Assembly (NCBI GenBank): GCA_028571685.1 | Contig: CM053162.1 | Location: forward strand, 63,848,351-63,912,350 | Length of the DNA: 64,000 nucleotides | Reading direction: 5' to 3' | Origin: Heterohyrax brucei | Lineage: Eukaryota > Chordata > Mammalia > Hyracoidea > Procaviidae | Shown: positions 23,524 through 34,813 of the stretch, one piece after another | Layout of the letters: each line of letters starts with the position of its first letter | How positions within the stretch are numbered: position 1 is the first letter of the stretch | Translations under genes and position numbers: made by a program | Notes under the pieces: generated by a model | Databases searched by the model: none | Told to the model about the DNA's origin: nothing | What the model saw: only the letters and a program-made list of their open reading frames with translations

Positions 23524-24838
23524 ACTTCTAAGGAACATTCTGATTATATTTCTTCTAAGACTAATTTGTTCCTTCTTCTGGCAGTGGATGGCATTTTCAG
23601 TATTCTTTGATAATACCCATTTCAAATGCATCAATATTTCTTCTTTTTTTATTATCCACCTTTTCATGTGCACATGAGGCAACTGAAAAGATCATAGCTT
23701 GGGACAGGTCATCTCAATCATCAATGTGACATCTGCTTTTCAATACTTTAAAGAGGTCTTTTGCAACAGATACAGTCCCTGAAATACATTGTTTAATTAT
23801 TGACTGATTTTTTAATAGATGTTGACAACTTCACTTTCTTAGCTATTTATTATGATGCTGTTATTGGCCCAGCCATGAGGATTTTCATTTTCTTTATGTT
23901 CAAGTGTAATCCATACTGTAAGCTGTATAGCTATTACAGTCAATAAACTTCTAGTGTTTACTCTGAGAGTGTTCCTTTGCTTTTCTAATACATTGTCAGC
24001 ATTTGAGTAATTGTCCCTCAGTTTTCTCTCATGTTTCAACAAACAAGTTTGTATTGTCTGCATAATGCAGGTTGTAAACGAATATTCCTCCCAGTCTGAT
24101 GCACCATTCTTCTTCATATAGTCCAGTTTGTCAGATTATTTGCTCAGGATACAGATTAAATACGTATGGTGAAATGATATAACCCCAATGCACACTTTTC
24201 CAGATTTTATCTACACATATCCCCTTGTTCTGTCTTAATGACTGCCTCTTGATTTGTGTACAGATTCTTCATAATCGTATCCAACGGCACTTGGCTCTTC
24301 ATAATCACAATCTAGTGTAGTCCATAGTTTGTTTGATCCACTTACTTGAATGTATTTGCATTGTCAGTAAAACATAGATGAACATCTTTCTGGTATTCTC
24401 CACTTTCAGCCAGGATATACCTGACATCAGCAATTATATTCTGGGTTCCATGTCTTCTCCTGAATCTGGCTTGAATTTTTGGCAATTGTCTGTCTATATA
24501 CTGGTGCAGCCACTTTCGAATTATCTTCAGTGAAGTGTTACTTGCATGTGATACTAATGATATTGTTCAATAGTTTCCACATTTAGTTAGATCATCTTTT
24601 TTGGAATAGGCATAAATATGGATCTGTTGCAGCTGGTAGGCCATATCGCTGTCTTCCAATTTAGGGGGCATAGATGAGTAAACACTTCCAGCACTGAGTC
24701 GAATTGTTGAATTATTTCAGTTCCCGTTGTGTTAGTACCTGGAAAGACAATTTTCACCAATGCCTTTACTGCAGCGCGTACTTCTTCCTTCTGAACCACT
24801 GATGACTGCTCATATGCTACTGCCTGAAATGACTGTCT
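23524..24838 (-). mobile_element. RTE piece, RT domain to C-terminus
   Basis: On the minus strand this covers RT sequence (24587-24895: 'WKTAIWPTSCNRSIFMPIPK') through to the C-terminal block next to 23524. Its first ~150 bp pair with the plus-strand piece at 23374-23523. A 19-bp tail-only insertion sits at 24277-24295. Frames are broken. Confidence 0.85.
24277..24295 (+). repeat. Tail-only micro-insertion (19 bp)
   Basis: The insert is GTATCCAACGGCACTTGGC. Exact 11-bp direct repeats TCTTCATAATC flank it (24266-24276 and 24296-24306). This is the shortest such insertion in the window and has a long, perfect duplication. Confidence 0.85.
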
Positions 24839-25432
24839 GTGATCAGCACTCATAGAAGCAGCACTCAAGACATCAAGAGATGTTGCATTGGGCAAATCTG
24901 CTGCAAAAGACTTCTTTAAAATATTAAAAAGTTGTCACTTTAGAGACTAAGGTGCACTTGAACCAAGCCATGGTGTTTTCGGTCACATTTTCTGTGTGCA
25001 AAAACTGGACCATGAATAAAGTAAATGGAAGAAGAATTTGTCTTGAAATGTGTTGTTGGTGAAGAATATTGAGTAGAACATGGATGGTCAAAAGAACAAA
25101 CAAATCTGTCTTGGAAGGGAAAGAAGAATACTCCTTAGAAATAAGGATGGTGAGACTGTGTTTCACATGTTTTACACATACTCCTGGGAAGGATCAGTCC
25201 CCAGAAGAACATCATGTTCAGTGAAGTAGAAGATCAATGAAAAAGAGGAAGACTCTCAGCAAGATGAGCTGAGGTAATGTCCACATCAATGGGCTCAGGC
25301 ACATCAAGGGTTGTGAGGGTAGCACTGTTCAAGGGTTGTGACTAGGCACTGTTTCTTTCAGTTACACATAGGATCACCACCAATTAGGAACCACCCCAAG
25401 GGTACCTAATAACAGCAACAACAATGTTTCAT
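24839..25432 (+). mobile_element. RTE 3' portion
   Basis: It starts at 'catagaagcagcactcaagacatcaag' and runs through 'ctgcaaaagacttctttaaa' to the 3' end near 25430 ('cctaataacagcaacaacaatg'). It overlaps, in element coordinates, the inverted piece to its left by a few hundred bases, so this is not simple twin priming of one copy. Confidence 0.85.
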
Positions 25433-25705
25433 GCTGTGTATTTTTAATTTTCTATAATATTTTGCAAAAGAGACTTTTAGTTTAAACATGGGAAGTCTCT
25501 TGTATTTTTATTATGAAATGAACTCTCTGTGGTTCATTTTGGCGCATAGGGCTCCTTTGTTTCCATCGCTCATCTTTGCCCTTTATGTTCCCCAGAGCCT
25601 GGTTGGGATAACTTGACACCTCCATATGAATCTGCCAAACTAATTTCCCTTCATTTCAGCACCCTCTCAAATTTGCCACATGCAAAACACTGACAGGTAG
25701 TGTAA
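25433..25705. other. Unassigned sequence
   Basis: No gene or repeat recognised. Confidence 0.35.
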
Positions 25706-25832
25706 AAAGCCATTGCTGTTCAGTCTATTCTGACTCGAAACAATCCTATAGGAGAGACTAAATTATCCCATGGAGTTTTCAAGGACCACCTGGTGGATTT
25801 GAACTGCTAGCCTTTATACTGCCTGTTTTTGG
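25706..25832 (-). mobile_element. AfroSINE
   Basis: 'ttgctgttcagtctattctgactcg' end and 'aaggaccacctggtggatttgaactgctagcc' body. The head is missing. Confidence 0.87.
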
Positions 25833-25921
25833 TCGCTGATCACTTTTGCAGTTTAGCCATTCCTTTCTTTTCATCAGCTTGCTGAAAGTAAAATTTTCTC
25901 ACCAAGACTGCTGTTTTATTG

Positions 25922-26127
25922 GAAAACCAAACCCGTCACTATCAGGTCAGTTCCAGCTCTTGTAACTCTACAGGACAGAACAGAACTGCCCAATGGAATT
26001 GCCAAGTCTGTAATTTCTTTACAGAAGCAAGCTACCCATCTTTTTCCCTTAGAGTAGCTAGTGTGTTTGAATCACTGACCTCTTAGCTAACAACCAAGTA
26101 CCTTACCACTGAGACATTAGGGCTCCC
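25922..26127 (-). mobile_element. AfroSINE, long variant
   Basis: The reverse complement includes the extra block of the long subtype ('tttctttacagaagcaagctacccatctttttccc') and the head 'taccactgagacattagggctcc'. Confidence 0.88.
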
Positions 26128-26541
26128 CTGCTCTGTAATTAGGTCAAACTACATTACTTAAAACACAGAAGAGATTGCATTTCTTTGTCACACCAAAAAA
26201 ATCTGTCACGTTGTGGAGCGACCTCTTGTTTCCAGGGCTCTGCAATCATGAGTGGTCCCATATCTGCTTGTGAATGTGTGGTCCATGAAGGAATACAGGG
26301 GGATCATACAGTGGATCACACAAAGGTATCAAATAGTCAGATACCTGACCTGACCTTGCTAATTTGTTCAGGGAAAAAAAAAAAAACATTGGGAGAAGAA
26401 GAATTCTACCAATTAAGTGACACCTTGCTACTCAAAAATTGACCCGTTCTGTCATGGGATACAATTATTTCTCTAAGTTAGAGTCATGGGAAGTACTTCA
26501 GGAAAGTGTTATCATTTAACTCTTGCTAATTTGAGAAAAAG

Positions 26542-26734
26542 AGACGGTGGCACAGTAGTTTAGGGCTTAGTTGCTGACTGACAGTTTGGCAGTTTGAATT
26601 TACCAGGAACTTTGTAGGAGGAAAATGTAGCGGCCATCTCCTGTAAAGGCTAAGGCCTCGCAAACCCCCTGAAGTAGTTTTTCTCTTTCTTGCAAGATTG
26701 TTAGGAGTGGAATAGACTCGACATCAGTGGGTTT
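26542..26734 (+). mobile_element. AfroSINE, long variant
   Basis: It has the head 'gacggtggcacagtagttta', the long-form internal block around 26640-26690 and the end 'gtggaatagactcgacatcagtggg'. Confidence 0.87.
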
Positions 26735-27542
26735 AGTATGAGAAATGGGCATAGAAGCTGTAACAGTTGAGACGAGGATCATCATTTCTCAAAAGCAAAA
26801 ACAAACACAAGAAGTAGCTTTGATTGGGAACCACTATAATGAAATGACGGTAAGATACAGAAAGTCTTGTGTCATGAAAGATAGGAACTATAATTTTATT
26901 CTGGAGAATAAAACCTTTAAATTTCATAAATACTTTTATAGAAATGATTAAAACATCATATTTGCTTATAAAAGAAACGTGTGCTGCTTATAATTAAAGG
27001 TGAGCACTTTTTCTTTTTCTCTGGGCTCATTTTTACATACACAACACACTTGTCTAAATTAAAACAAACACGCATACATGCACAAAGATACAGCAAAACC
27101 CAAAAGGGCTCTAGGGAACCCTGACACCCTTGTTCTCTGTTAGTTTTATGGAATTACTTCTCTAATATTCATTTGGAAAGAGAACAGGGTCCATTTCTCA
27201 CTTAATCACTGTGTTAGGGTTTAGATCATATCCAGTGAAATCCGCTTAACTTGGATATTTTGTAGCAGTGCCAAACATGTGCAGCTTTATGCTTGTGTAT
27301 GTGTGTACATGTGAGTTTCTATCTGTGGGTTATAAGCATTTTTCAAAAGCTTTCAAACCACTACACTGGGTTGCATGATTATTATTCTAAGATTTTCATT
27401 ATATCTATCTATCTAGAAGATATGGATACAGATCCAAATACAGTTACAAATCCAGGTAGAGATAGAGATGTAGAGAGACACAGATGTAGACGTAAATGAG
27501 AGATAGAGACAGAAACAGAGATACAGAGAGAGCAGACAGAGT
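26735..27542. other. Intergenic sequence with tetranucleotide-like repeat
   Basis: No gene seen. From about 27395 to 27540 it is GATA/GATACA-rich and purine-biased, an imperfect simple repeat next to a SINE. Confidence 0.5.
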
Positions 27543-27740
27543 ACCCTAGTGACGTGAGAGTTAAGTACTTGGCTGCTAAACTAAAGGTTGAAAGTTAGAA
27601 CCCACTCAGGGGCTCTGGGGGAAAAGACATGGCAATACACACATGTAAAACTGACAGGCAAGAAAATCTTACGGTGGAGTACTACTCTGTCGCATAGGGT
27701 TGCTATGAGGCAGAATTGACTCACGGGTGCCTAACAACAA
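27543..27740 (+). mobile_element. AfroSINE, long variant
   Basis: It has 'accctagtgacgtgagagtt' head, 'aaaagacatggcaatacacacatg' long-form block and an end 'gaattgactcacgggtgcctaacaacaa', an RTE-like tail in place of the usual GGGTTTGG tail. Confidence 0.9.
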
Positions 27741-27890
27741 TATAGACAGATGACAATGATAGACAGATAGAGCAATGGAGAGATAGAGAGAGAGGTGATA
27801 GACAGATGATAGATTAGATAGATAAGGAGGGAAACATATCTAATACATATATAATACACACACACAGAGATACACACATGTTAAATGCCA
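27741..27890. repeat. Imperfect GATA/GACA microsatellite
   Basis: Runs of 'gatagacagat', 'gagagatagagag' and 'tagatagataagg', followed by 'cacacacacag'. It likely grew from the adjacent SINE tail. Confidence 0.7.
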
Positions 27891-29689
27891 GTACTTGAAA
27901 AAGAAGGTTACATAAGCATCTGAGTTCTGAAAACAAGAAGTCTAGGGGGATATGACTAATTGGGAAAAAAAACTTTTAAAAAAAGGAGAAAAGAAGATAT
28001 ACGAAGATGTAATCATAAAATCCCCAGATAATGAAATGATTTTAAAATTAGGTCAAATAAATTGGCTATTTTATGCAGTGGAAAGTGAAATTAGGATGTC
28101 TGCTTGCTTGCTACCCCCAAGAGGTTGAAGGGTCTAGAAAAGAGAATTATCTTCAAAATGGTTTTGACAAAATTATGGGTAAAAAGTTTCAATTGAAAAA
28201 TACTTTTTGCTTTCACTTGGTTGGTGAGAATGCTTCCTGAACTACATGAGTCTATTGAGCTCGGGGTTTATATCAAGGATGACAATGCTCTTTATTCAGT
28301 GAGCTTTACACAGTCTCACAGTGCCACACTAGCAGCAGCACCTTTGTCTGGCATTGTATATTGGAAAATTCTCGTGTATATTGGGTGGAACGAAAGCAGT
28401 CCTCAGATCATGAAAGAAATCTATGGTGGTCCCCAGAAGACTGAACTTAGGGTCCGATGATCTGTTTTGAATCCCCGCTGTGCAATTTACATATTTTGTG
28501 ATTACTATGAGAAGTAAGAGTATTTTGAAATTCTGAACTCATTTATGAAATTTGACAACAGAGTTACCACCTAAACACTTGTAGCTTCATAGTAGTTTAC
28601 ATCTATTGTAAATTGTGCCTTAGAAGTTGTCTCTTTTTTAAAAAAAAGAAAATGTGGTTTAGATGAACGTCTACAATGCGAACAAGTTTCTTACTCAAAA
28701 ATTATACAAAAATTGTTCGGTGACATTCGTTGTAATCCCCACAGTGTATCAGTCCTCACCATTTCCCTTCTACCCTGATTCCTTTGAGTCCGTGCATCCA
28801 GTTTTCCAGGCCCTTTACACCGTCTCATCTTACTCTTGGGCATGTTTCCAATTTGGTCTCTTTTACTCAGCTGAACTAGGAGGCATGCTCCTCATGAGTG
28901 TTGTTTGCTTTGTAGTCCTGTCTAATCTTTGGCTGAAAAGTCAACTTTGGGAGTAGCTTCATTGCAAAGTTAGCAGGGTATCCAGGGACCAGAGTGTCAG
29001 GGGTTCCTCCAGTCACTGTCGTATCAGTAAATCTAGTCTCCTTCTATGATTTTGAATTTTGTTCTAAATTTTCCTCCCACTCTGTCCAAGACACTCTATT
29101 ATAATCTTGTCAGTGTAGTCATTAGTGGCCAAGCACAATCTAGATAGGCTCTTTCGGTGTAATATAGCTAGTTAGATTACATTCTTTGTTGGTTAAATGT
29201 CAAGTCAAAGAAAAGATAACAGTGGCCATTGTCTCTACTTTGTTTCTTTTAAGTAAAAATAACACATATACACCCCTTTATGACAGCACTGTTTAAACTT
29301 TCCTTCACCAACCTGCTAGACTAAATATATACATTAACAAATGCATTTATTGTGCTGTAAATTACTATTTATATTTTGTTATTATAATGTATTTTGGGAA
29401 GATATGCAATACAAGGCTGCATTGTGTAGGTGTTACCCAAATTGTCTCCATCCTTCCTTATAAAATTCCTTTGCTGCCAGAATGCGCTACCTGCCTAAGA
29501 GAGAAACCTGTATTATAATAAAAGTCAGCAGAAATATAAGGTTAGTTCAACTTTATCTGAGACCTAGCTAGCCCCCGTCAGCTCCTGTTACCACTTCTAA
29601 TGTTCTTCTAGGCTCACTTTGGTTTGTTCTTCCCAGCTTTCCATTTCCACTTTCTAGTCTATTCCCAAATTATTCTAATCATCTGCTCA
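27891..29689. other. Intergenic sequence, no gene recognised
   Basis: Open frames at 28221-28460 (79 codons) and 28663-28956 (97 codons), both plus strand, show no recognisable domain and have no supporting context. No repeat was identified with confidence. Confidence 0.4.
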
Positions 29690-29990
29690 GCATCTGTAAA
29701 TGATGCCACAAATCACTCAGGATAAGGCTCAGATCCTCATCATGTTCTGCAGGGCCCTGCATGATCTCTTCCCACTCACTCCTCTTTGTCACTTCAGTCT
29801 CATTTCAGTCTCAAAGTAGGATGTTGTCCTACTTTGCGCACTGCTTCAGTCCACCAACAAGGCCATTTTGCAGACCCCTGGATACATTCCTGACACAAAG
29901 ATTTTGAACTTGAATCCCATTTTTCTTTGATGTTTTTGATCCAAATTTCCACAGGGCTCATACCCTCTTCTTCAGATTGCTACACCTTGC
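29690..29990 (+). mobile_element. L2 LINE 3' fragment
   Basis: 'catgttctgcagggccctgcatgatctcttcccactcactcctc' resembles the conserved 'aaggccctgcatgatctggcccc' part of the L2 3' region, followed by further weak similarity. Old and diverged. Confidence 0.55.
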
Positions 29991-29999
29991 CATATCAAG

Positions 30000-31282
30000 T
30001 GTAGCAGGCAGACTAATGTTCCCCTTTGCAAATACATCTACATTCTCATCTCCAAAATCTGTGAATACTCTACTTTCCATAGAAAGAGATTTTGCAATAT
30101 GAAAAACTTAAAAGATCTTGGAAGAGAATGATTATCCTCAGTTAGCTGAGCAGGCCCAATGTAATCACACGTGTTCTTACAAGACAGAAGCATAAAGGCT
30201 AAAAGTCAAAAAGAAAAGATTCAAAAGACTATGCAAAACATCAGACAGAAGATCAACTTAACTGGACTTCAACAAAAAACGAAAACTCTTCTAATCTTAA
30301 CCCAATATTGCAATGATAGAGTTACAGGGGGCCCAGAAACCATGTTCTCAGGGGACATCAAGGCCAACTGGCATAACTAGCTTACTGCTAAGAAAGTCTT
30401 CTGCACCCCATATTGGTGAGTGGCATCTGGGGTCTTAAAAGCTAGCGAGCTGCCATCAGAGGTACACCAAATGGTCCCAACTCAGCCGGAGCACATGATC
30501 ACCAAGGACAACAAAGATGTCAGGGAAAAAGAGCCCAGAAGACAGAAGGATCCATGTGAATGCGTGACTCTATCAACACGCAACCAGAAGAACAAGACAG
30601 TGCCCGGCTACCACCAGACATCCGTGATGGGGCAAACAATGTCAAGTCCCAGTGGCGGCATGAGGAAAAGAGGGATGGGCCTCAATAATTCCACTAAAAG
30701 TCCTCAGTTGGTGGTCTGAAAGCCTGGGGGTTCCCCTGGGAGCATGGACCGTACACCTATTGCTGCCCCTGACCAGAAATCATTAATGAGATCAACTCTT
30801 TGGACATTAATGGATTGGACTCAGAGACACAATGCAACCACATGGTGTGTGCACTTTATGCTTCTATGCAAGTGTAAGATGTTGTCCTACTGGCCTCCTA
30901 CTAGAGGGGAGAGGAGAAGGTGGAGAGGAGGGGACAGGAGATTATGAGAATATGATATGTTTAGAATGGGAAGGAGGAGTGTACTGTCACTAGGCAAGGA
31001 GAGGAGAAGGAGTTGCAGATAGGTGGGCATGGAAATTTAATTTGGATTGTATACTTTCAATCACAATAAAAAAAAGACTATGCGATGCAGTGACATCAAC
31101 AAAGAAGTGGGACAGCATTTATAAGTGAAAGATGGAAGGAAATGAATTCTCCCCCAGAGCCACCATCAGAAAAGCAACTACTAATACATATTTTAGGGCT
31201 TCTGATATCTAGAGTTAAAATGTATCAGTGTTGTTTTAAGACATTAAGTATCTGCTAAGACCAGACATAAGAAACTAATGCA
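30000..31282 (+). mobile_element. MLT1-type MaLR LTR, split by an L1 insertion
   Basis: The left part (30000-30234) has the LTR start and 'acattctcatctccaaaatctgtgaatac' followed by 'ggcccaatgtaatcaca'. The right part (31072-31282) has 'ccagagccaccatcagaaaag' and the end 'tgttttaagacattaagtatctgc...gaaactaatgca'. Without the 837-bp L1 insertion the two halves form one LTR of about 435 bp. Confidence 0.75.
30235..31071 (+). mobile_element. L1 3'-UTR-only insertion with target duplication
   Basis: 837 bp co-linear with the 3' UTR of the L1 at 48230-49090 ('ttctgcaccccatattggtgagtggcatct', 'ggtcttaaaagctagcgagctgcc'). It ends with 'cacaataaaaaaaa'. Perfect 12-bp duplications AAAAGACTATGC flank it (30223-30234 and 31072-31083). 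Open frames of 67-99 codons here are chance frames in UTR sequence. Confidence 0.93.
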
Positions 31283-31825
31283 TCAAGTTTTCCTTGATAG
31301 TCCTTTGCTTTAAGGTGGTGCCAAATACTGTTTCTGGTCATTAGACTATAAGCAGAAGATGACATAGGAATGAAAGCATTTAAAGGCTGGAGCGTCACTT
31401 TGCAGTCTCTCTCCCCACCACAAGGACCTCCATGGACACATATTCAAAAGGGGGAAGCCCCAACAAGCTGGACTTGACATCATCATCAGTGCCTGTGTGG
31501 GGAAGAGCATCATTTATTCAGAAAGTATTTACTGATTTTTTTAAATGTATGCTTCTGTAATGCTCTGAATATATAAGGCACCCATAACATGGATATAGAT
31601 TGCCTAAGAAATAGAAAGATGATGCGAACAACCTTTCTAAGTTGGCCTTGTACCTGCATTCTGCGAAAAAAGAAAATTTAACAATTATCTAAATGTCTGT
31701 AAGCTTATTTTCAGACGTAAGTAAGTCATAAACAAAGTCCCTGATGCCTCATCTTAAAAAGAAGGTACAATATATACCTAATTTCTACCCTTGAGGAGAA
31801 ATGTGACGTACTAGTCTTTGTTAGG
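31283..31825. other. Intergenic sequence
   Basis: No gene recognised. 'attcagaaagtatttactg' near 31520 weakly recalls old repeat ends. Confidence 0.35.
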
Positions 31826-31983
31826 AAACCCTAGTGATGTAGTGGTTGAATGCTACAGATGCTAACCAAAAGGTCAGTGGTTCGAATCCACCAGGTGCCC
31901 TGGAAACTCTGTGGGGCAGTTCTATTCTGTCTCATAGGGTTACTATGAGTAGGAATTGACTCAGCAGCAGCAGGCTGGGTTTA
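31826..31983 (+). mobile_element. AfroSINE
   Basis: A well-kept copy from 'gaaaccctagtgatgtagtgg' through 'ggttcgaatccaccagg' to 'gaattgactcagcagcagcaggctggg'. Confidence 0.93.
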
Positions 31984-32097
31984 TTCTTTGTCAAACATGA
32001 AATCACCTGTCCCTTGGCGTGGGAATCCAGACAAGAAGAAGTTCACATGTAAACCCATTCAATACAAGAAAGCAGCTTGGATACCTTCTTTGGACAA

Positions 32098-32655
32098 TTT
32101 CAAATCAAAGAAATTCAGTTCAAAACTGCCATGAGATACCATCTCACCCCAATAATGTCGGCCATGATCCAAAAAACACAAACCAACAAATGCTGGAAAT
32201 GCTTTGGAGAAATTGGAACTCTCCTATACTGCTGGTGGGATTAGAAAATGGTACATCCTCTATGGAAAACAATCTGGCACTTCCTTAAAAAACTGGAAAT
32301 AGGTATACCATTTGATCCTGTAATTCCTCTGCTTGGAATTTATCCTTCAGAAACAAAAGTTGTCACACGAACAGACACATGTACACAAATGTTTGTTGCA
32401 GCACAGTCCACCAAAGCAAAAAGTTGGAATCAACCCCGATGCCTATCAACAGATGAATGGATAAACAAACTGTGGTACATATACTCAATGGAACACTATG
32501 CTATGACCAAAAAAAAAAAAAAAAAAAAACACGACAATTTTAGAAAACATCTCATAACATGGTCTCATTTGGAAGAGATCATGCTGAGTGAAATCTATCA
32601 GGGTCAAAAGGACAAATTTTGTATGAGACCCCTGTTATAAGGACTTAACAAGATA
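32098..32655 (+). mobile_element. L1 ORF2 C-terminal fragment
   Basis: It corresponds to 47605-48105 of L1 copy B: 'gagataccatctcaccccaa', then 'ttggaactctcctatactgctggtgggatt', then 'tatgagacccctgttataaggactt'. Two overlapping frames (32019-32288 and 32248-32640) encode the cysteine-containing C-terminal region and are offset by a frameshift. An uninterrupted run of 21 A (32509-32529) interrupts it. Confidence 0.9.
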
Positions 32656-32754
32656 ATTATCCACCAAAGAAAATGACTGCGCTGTCTACATGGGTGGGTG
32701 GGTTTATCATAGATAACTGACAGATGCTAGAATTTTTATTCTTTTACTGTAATT

Positions 32755-32868
32755 AATAACCCTGAATTCAGACTTCTAGCCTACCGGACTATGTGAGAAT
32801 AAAGCTTTTTTTGTTAAAGCCATCCATATGTGATATTTCTGTTAGAGAAGTACGAGATAACTAAAACA
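32755..32868 (+). mobile_element. MaLR-like LTR, 3' end only
   Basis: 'gaattcagacttctagcctaccggactatg', 'taaagccatccatatgtgatatttctgtta' and the end 'gataactaaaaca' match the 3' ends of the LTRs at 21074 and 59612. Confidence 0.7.
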
Positions 32869-33199
32869 GTTTTACACGTGATAAACTTAAGAAATTTGTT
32901 TGTTGTTTTAATATAAAATTGAACAGAACAGCTAGCCCTATACAACTATACTAAGTACTGGAGATACAATAGTGATGTCAAGCCACATTGTCATTGTCAT
33001 CATGAAGTCTGGTGGCCTTTAAGATTAGTAGATATTCTGTTCAGAATAAAATAGCAAAATAAATTGCATCTTGACTGTGATGAGTTACAGGCTAACTGGA
33101 ATATTCGAGGAAAGGAGTAGATACAGGAGAGGGAATAGTAGATACATAAAATCCTCTGAAAAGAAGTTTTAACAATATTCCCAAGAGTTTATAAAATTC
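32869..33199. other. Intergenic sequence
   Basis: No gene or repeat recognised. Confidence 0.35.
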
Positions 33200-33679
33200 T
33201 CATGATGAAAATTACAAAACAGTACCCCAAGAAATCAAATGAGACCTACGTAAACAGAAAAAGACATACCATGCTCATGAAGACTCAACATAGAGAAAAT
33301 GTCAATTCAAACCAAAGCAATCTACAAATAAAATGTAAATACAATCCAAATACCAACAGCATTCTTTACAAAGATGGAAAAACTAATCATTAACTTTGTA
33401 TGGAAAGGAAAGAGGCCTTGGATAAGTAAAGAATTAATGAAGAAGAACAAAGTACAAGGCCTCTCACTACCTGACCTCAGAAACTACTACTGTACAGCTA
33501 TAGTAGTCAAAACAGCCTGGTTCTGATACCATAAGAGACACCTTAACCAATGGAAGACATGAAGAACACAGATGCAAATCCAATCACCTACAGTCAACTG
33601 ATCTTTGACAAAGGCATAAAGTCCATTAAATGGTGAAAAGATAGTTTTTTAAACAAAAAGATGCTAGTAAAACTGGATG

Positions 33680-33893
33680 TCCACTGACCTCTGGCTGGAG
33701 GAAAGAGAATGAGTGGAGAGGAGGGGAAAGGAGGCTGTTGGGAGGATGAGACATATATGGAGCAGAGAGGAATAGTGTGCTGTCACTGGACAGGGGGAGC
33801 AGTGGACGCTGCATATAGGTGGGCATGTAAATTTATACGGGAATGTACATTTTCACTCAGTCATGCTAAATAAATAAATAAATAAAGGAAAAA
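33680..33893 (+). mobile_element. Nested L1 3'-UTR end (about 210 bp)
   Basis: 'ctggctggaggaaagagaatgagtggagagg' through 'gcatataggtgggcatgtaaatttatacgggaatgtac' matches 48900-49090. It ends in 'aaataaataaataaataaagg'. No clean target duplication was found. Confidence 0.85.
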
Positions 33894-34372
33894 GAGGAAT
33901 CAGGACTCATACCACACAGAAAAACTAATTCCAAGTGGATCAAAGACTTAGATGTAGAACCAAAAACTATAAGGATAATCAAAGAGGAAATAGGGTCAAT
34001 GCTAGAGAGCCTAATCCATGGCATAAATGGGACACAAACCATAAGTAACAAAATACAAACAAGATGAGCTAGATGCCTGGGATATTCTCAAAAATTAAAC
34101 ATTTATGCTTATTAAAAAACTTCACCAAAAGTGTAAAAAGAGACATACAGACTAGAGTAAAAAAGTGGTTATGCTATATCAGACAAAGGCTTAATCTCTA
34201 AAATCAATAGGAAAATACAACACCTCTACGACAAAAAGATAAACCAATTTAAAAACCGGGCAAAAAATGTTAACTGATAGTTCATCAAAGAAGACGTTCA
34301 AGTGGTTAACAGATACATGGGGAAATCTTGATGACTAGCAATTACAGAATTGCAAATCAAAACTGTAAGAGA

Positions 34373-34378
34373 CACTGT
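34373..34378. repeat. Provirus target-site duplication, left copy
   Basis: CACTGT directly precedes the LTR and is repeated exactly at 39772-39777. Six bases is the size typical of class II (betaretrovirus-like) integration. Confidence 0.93.
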
Positions 34379-34661
34379 TGTCGCTATCCCCCCGATACCG
34401 ACCCGCGGCGGAGTGACAGCAACAGACCGACACCACGTCCTCTGGTCTTCAAGCAGAGAGAGCGTTTATTTCCAGTAGTTCCACTTATATACGGAATGAA
34501 TCAGCCAATCACTACTGGCCCACGTACGGGCTAGGGCGTGTCCCAGGCATGCGCAGGCAAGATGTTTACTGCTCTAAGGTCTCTGGGTCTGGGTGTGGCT
34601 ACAAGCCAAGGAGCCATCTTTGGGTGCGGCCGCTCAGGGGGTGTGAGGCCGGCTCGCCACA
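34379..34661 (-). repeat. 3' LTR (283 bp)
   Basis: TG...CA ends. Read on the minus strand it has a CCAAT-like 'tgattggctgatt', a TATA box 'gtatataag' (34484-34492) and a polyadenylation signal AATAAA (34465-34470). It differs from the other LTR at 8 of 283 positions (about 2.8%). Confidence 0.96.
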
Positions 34662-34673
34662 TCTCCCCCTTTT
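34662..34673 (-). promoter_or_regulatory. Polypurine tract
   Basis: On the minus strand 'aaaagggggaga' lies directly before the 3' LTR. This is the usual primer site for plus-strand DNA synthesis. Confidence 0.9.
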
Positions 34674-34813
34674 ACTTCATATATGCATGAAAGTGCCTGT
34701 CTTAGCTCATCTCTGGCTAGAGTGCTCCTTACCCGTCATTGGGATACCCCACAGCTTGGTGGGGTCCCTGCCTTAGGTTGGTAACACCCCCAAGAGAGGT
34801 TGCCCGTCTTTGG

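Larger units (their letters stand above)
33200..34378 (+). mobile_element. L1 ORF2 3' region, left of the provirus
   Basis: A decayed L1 ORF2 segment ('ttaactttgtatggaaaggaaagaggcc', 'acctgacctcagaaactactactgt', 'ctaattccaagtggatcaaagacttag'). It is interrupted at 33680-33893 by a second L1's 3' end and cut at 34378 by the endogenous retrovirus. It resumes at 39778. Confidence 0.9.

Noticed and set aside
27390..27890. Regularly spaced repeats that might suggest a CRISPR-like array
   Set aside because: It is an imperfect GATA/GACA simple repeat around a SINE in a mammalian genome, with no spacer-repeat architecture.
28663..28956. 97-codon plus-strand open frame with hydrophobic stretches
   Set aside because: It shows no motif or conserved family pattern. 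A frame of this size is expected by chance in 64 kb.
30420..30947. Open frames of 99 and 67 codons
   Set aside because: They lie in L1 3'-UTR sequence, and the homologous copy at 48400-49040 does not preserve the frames.
32509..32529. 21-A run as an L1 poly(A) tail
   Set aside because: ORF2 C-terminal sequence continues directly after it, so it is an internal A-run expansion and not a 3' end.
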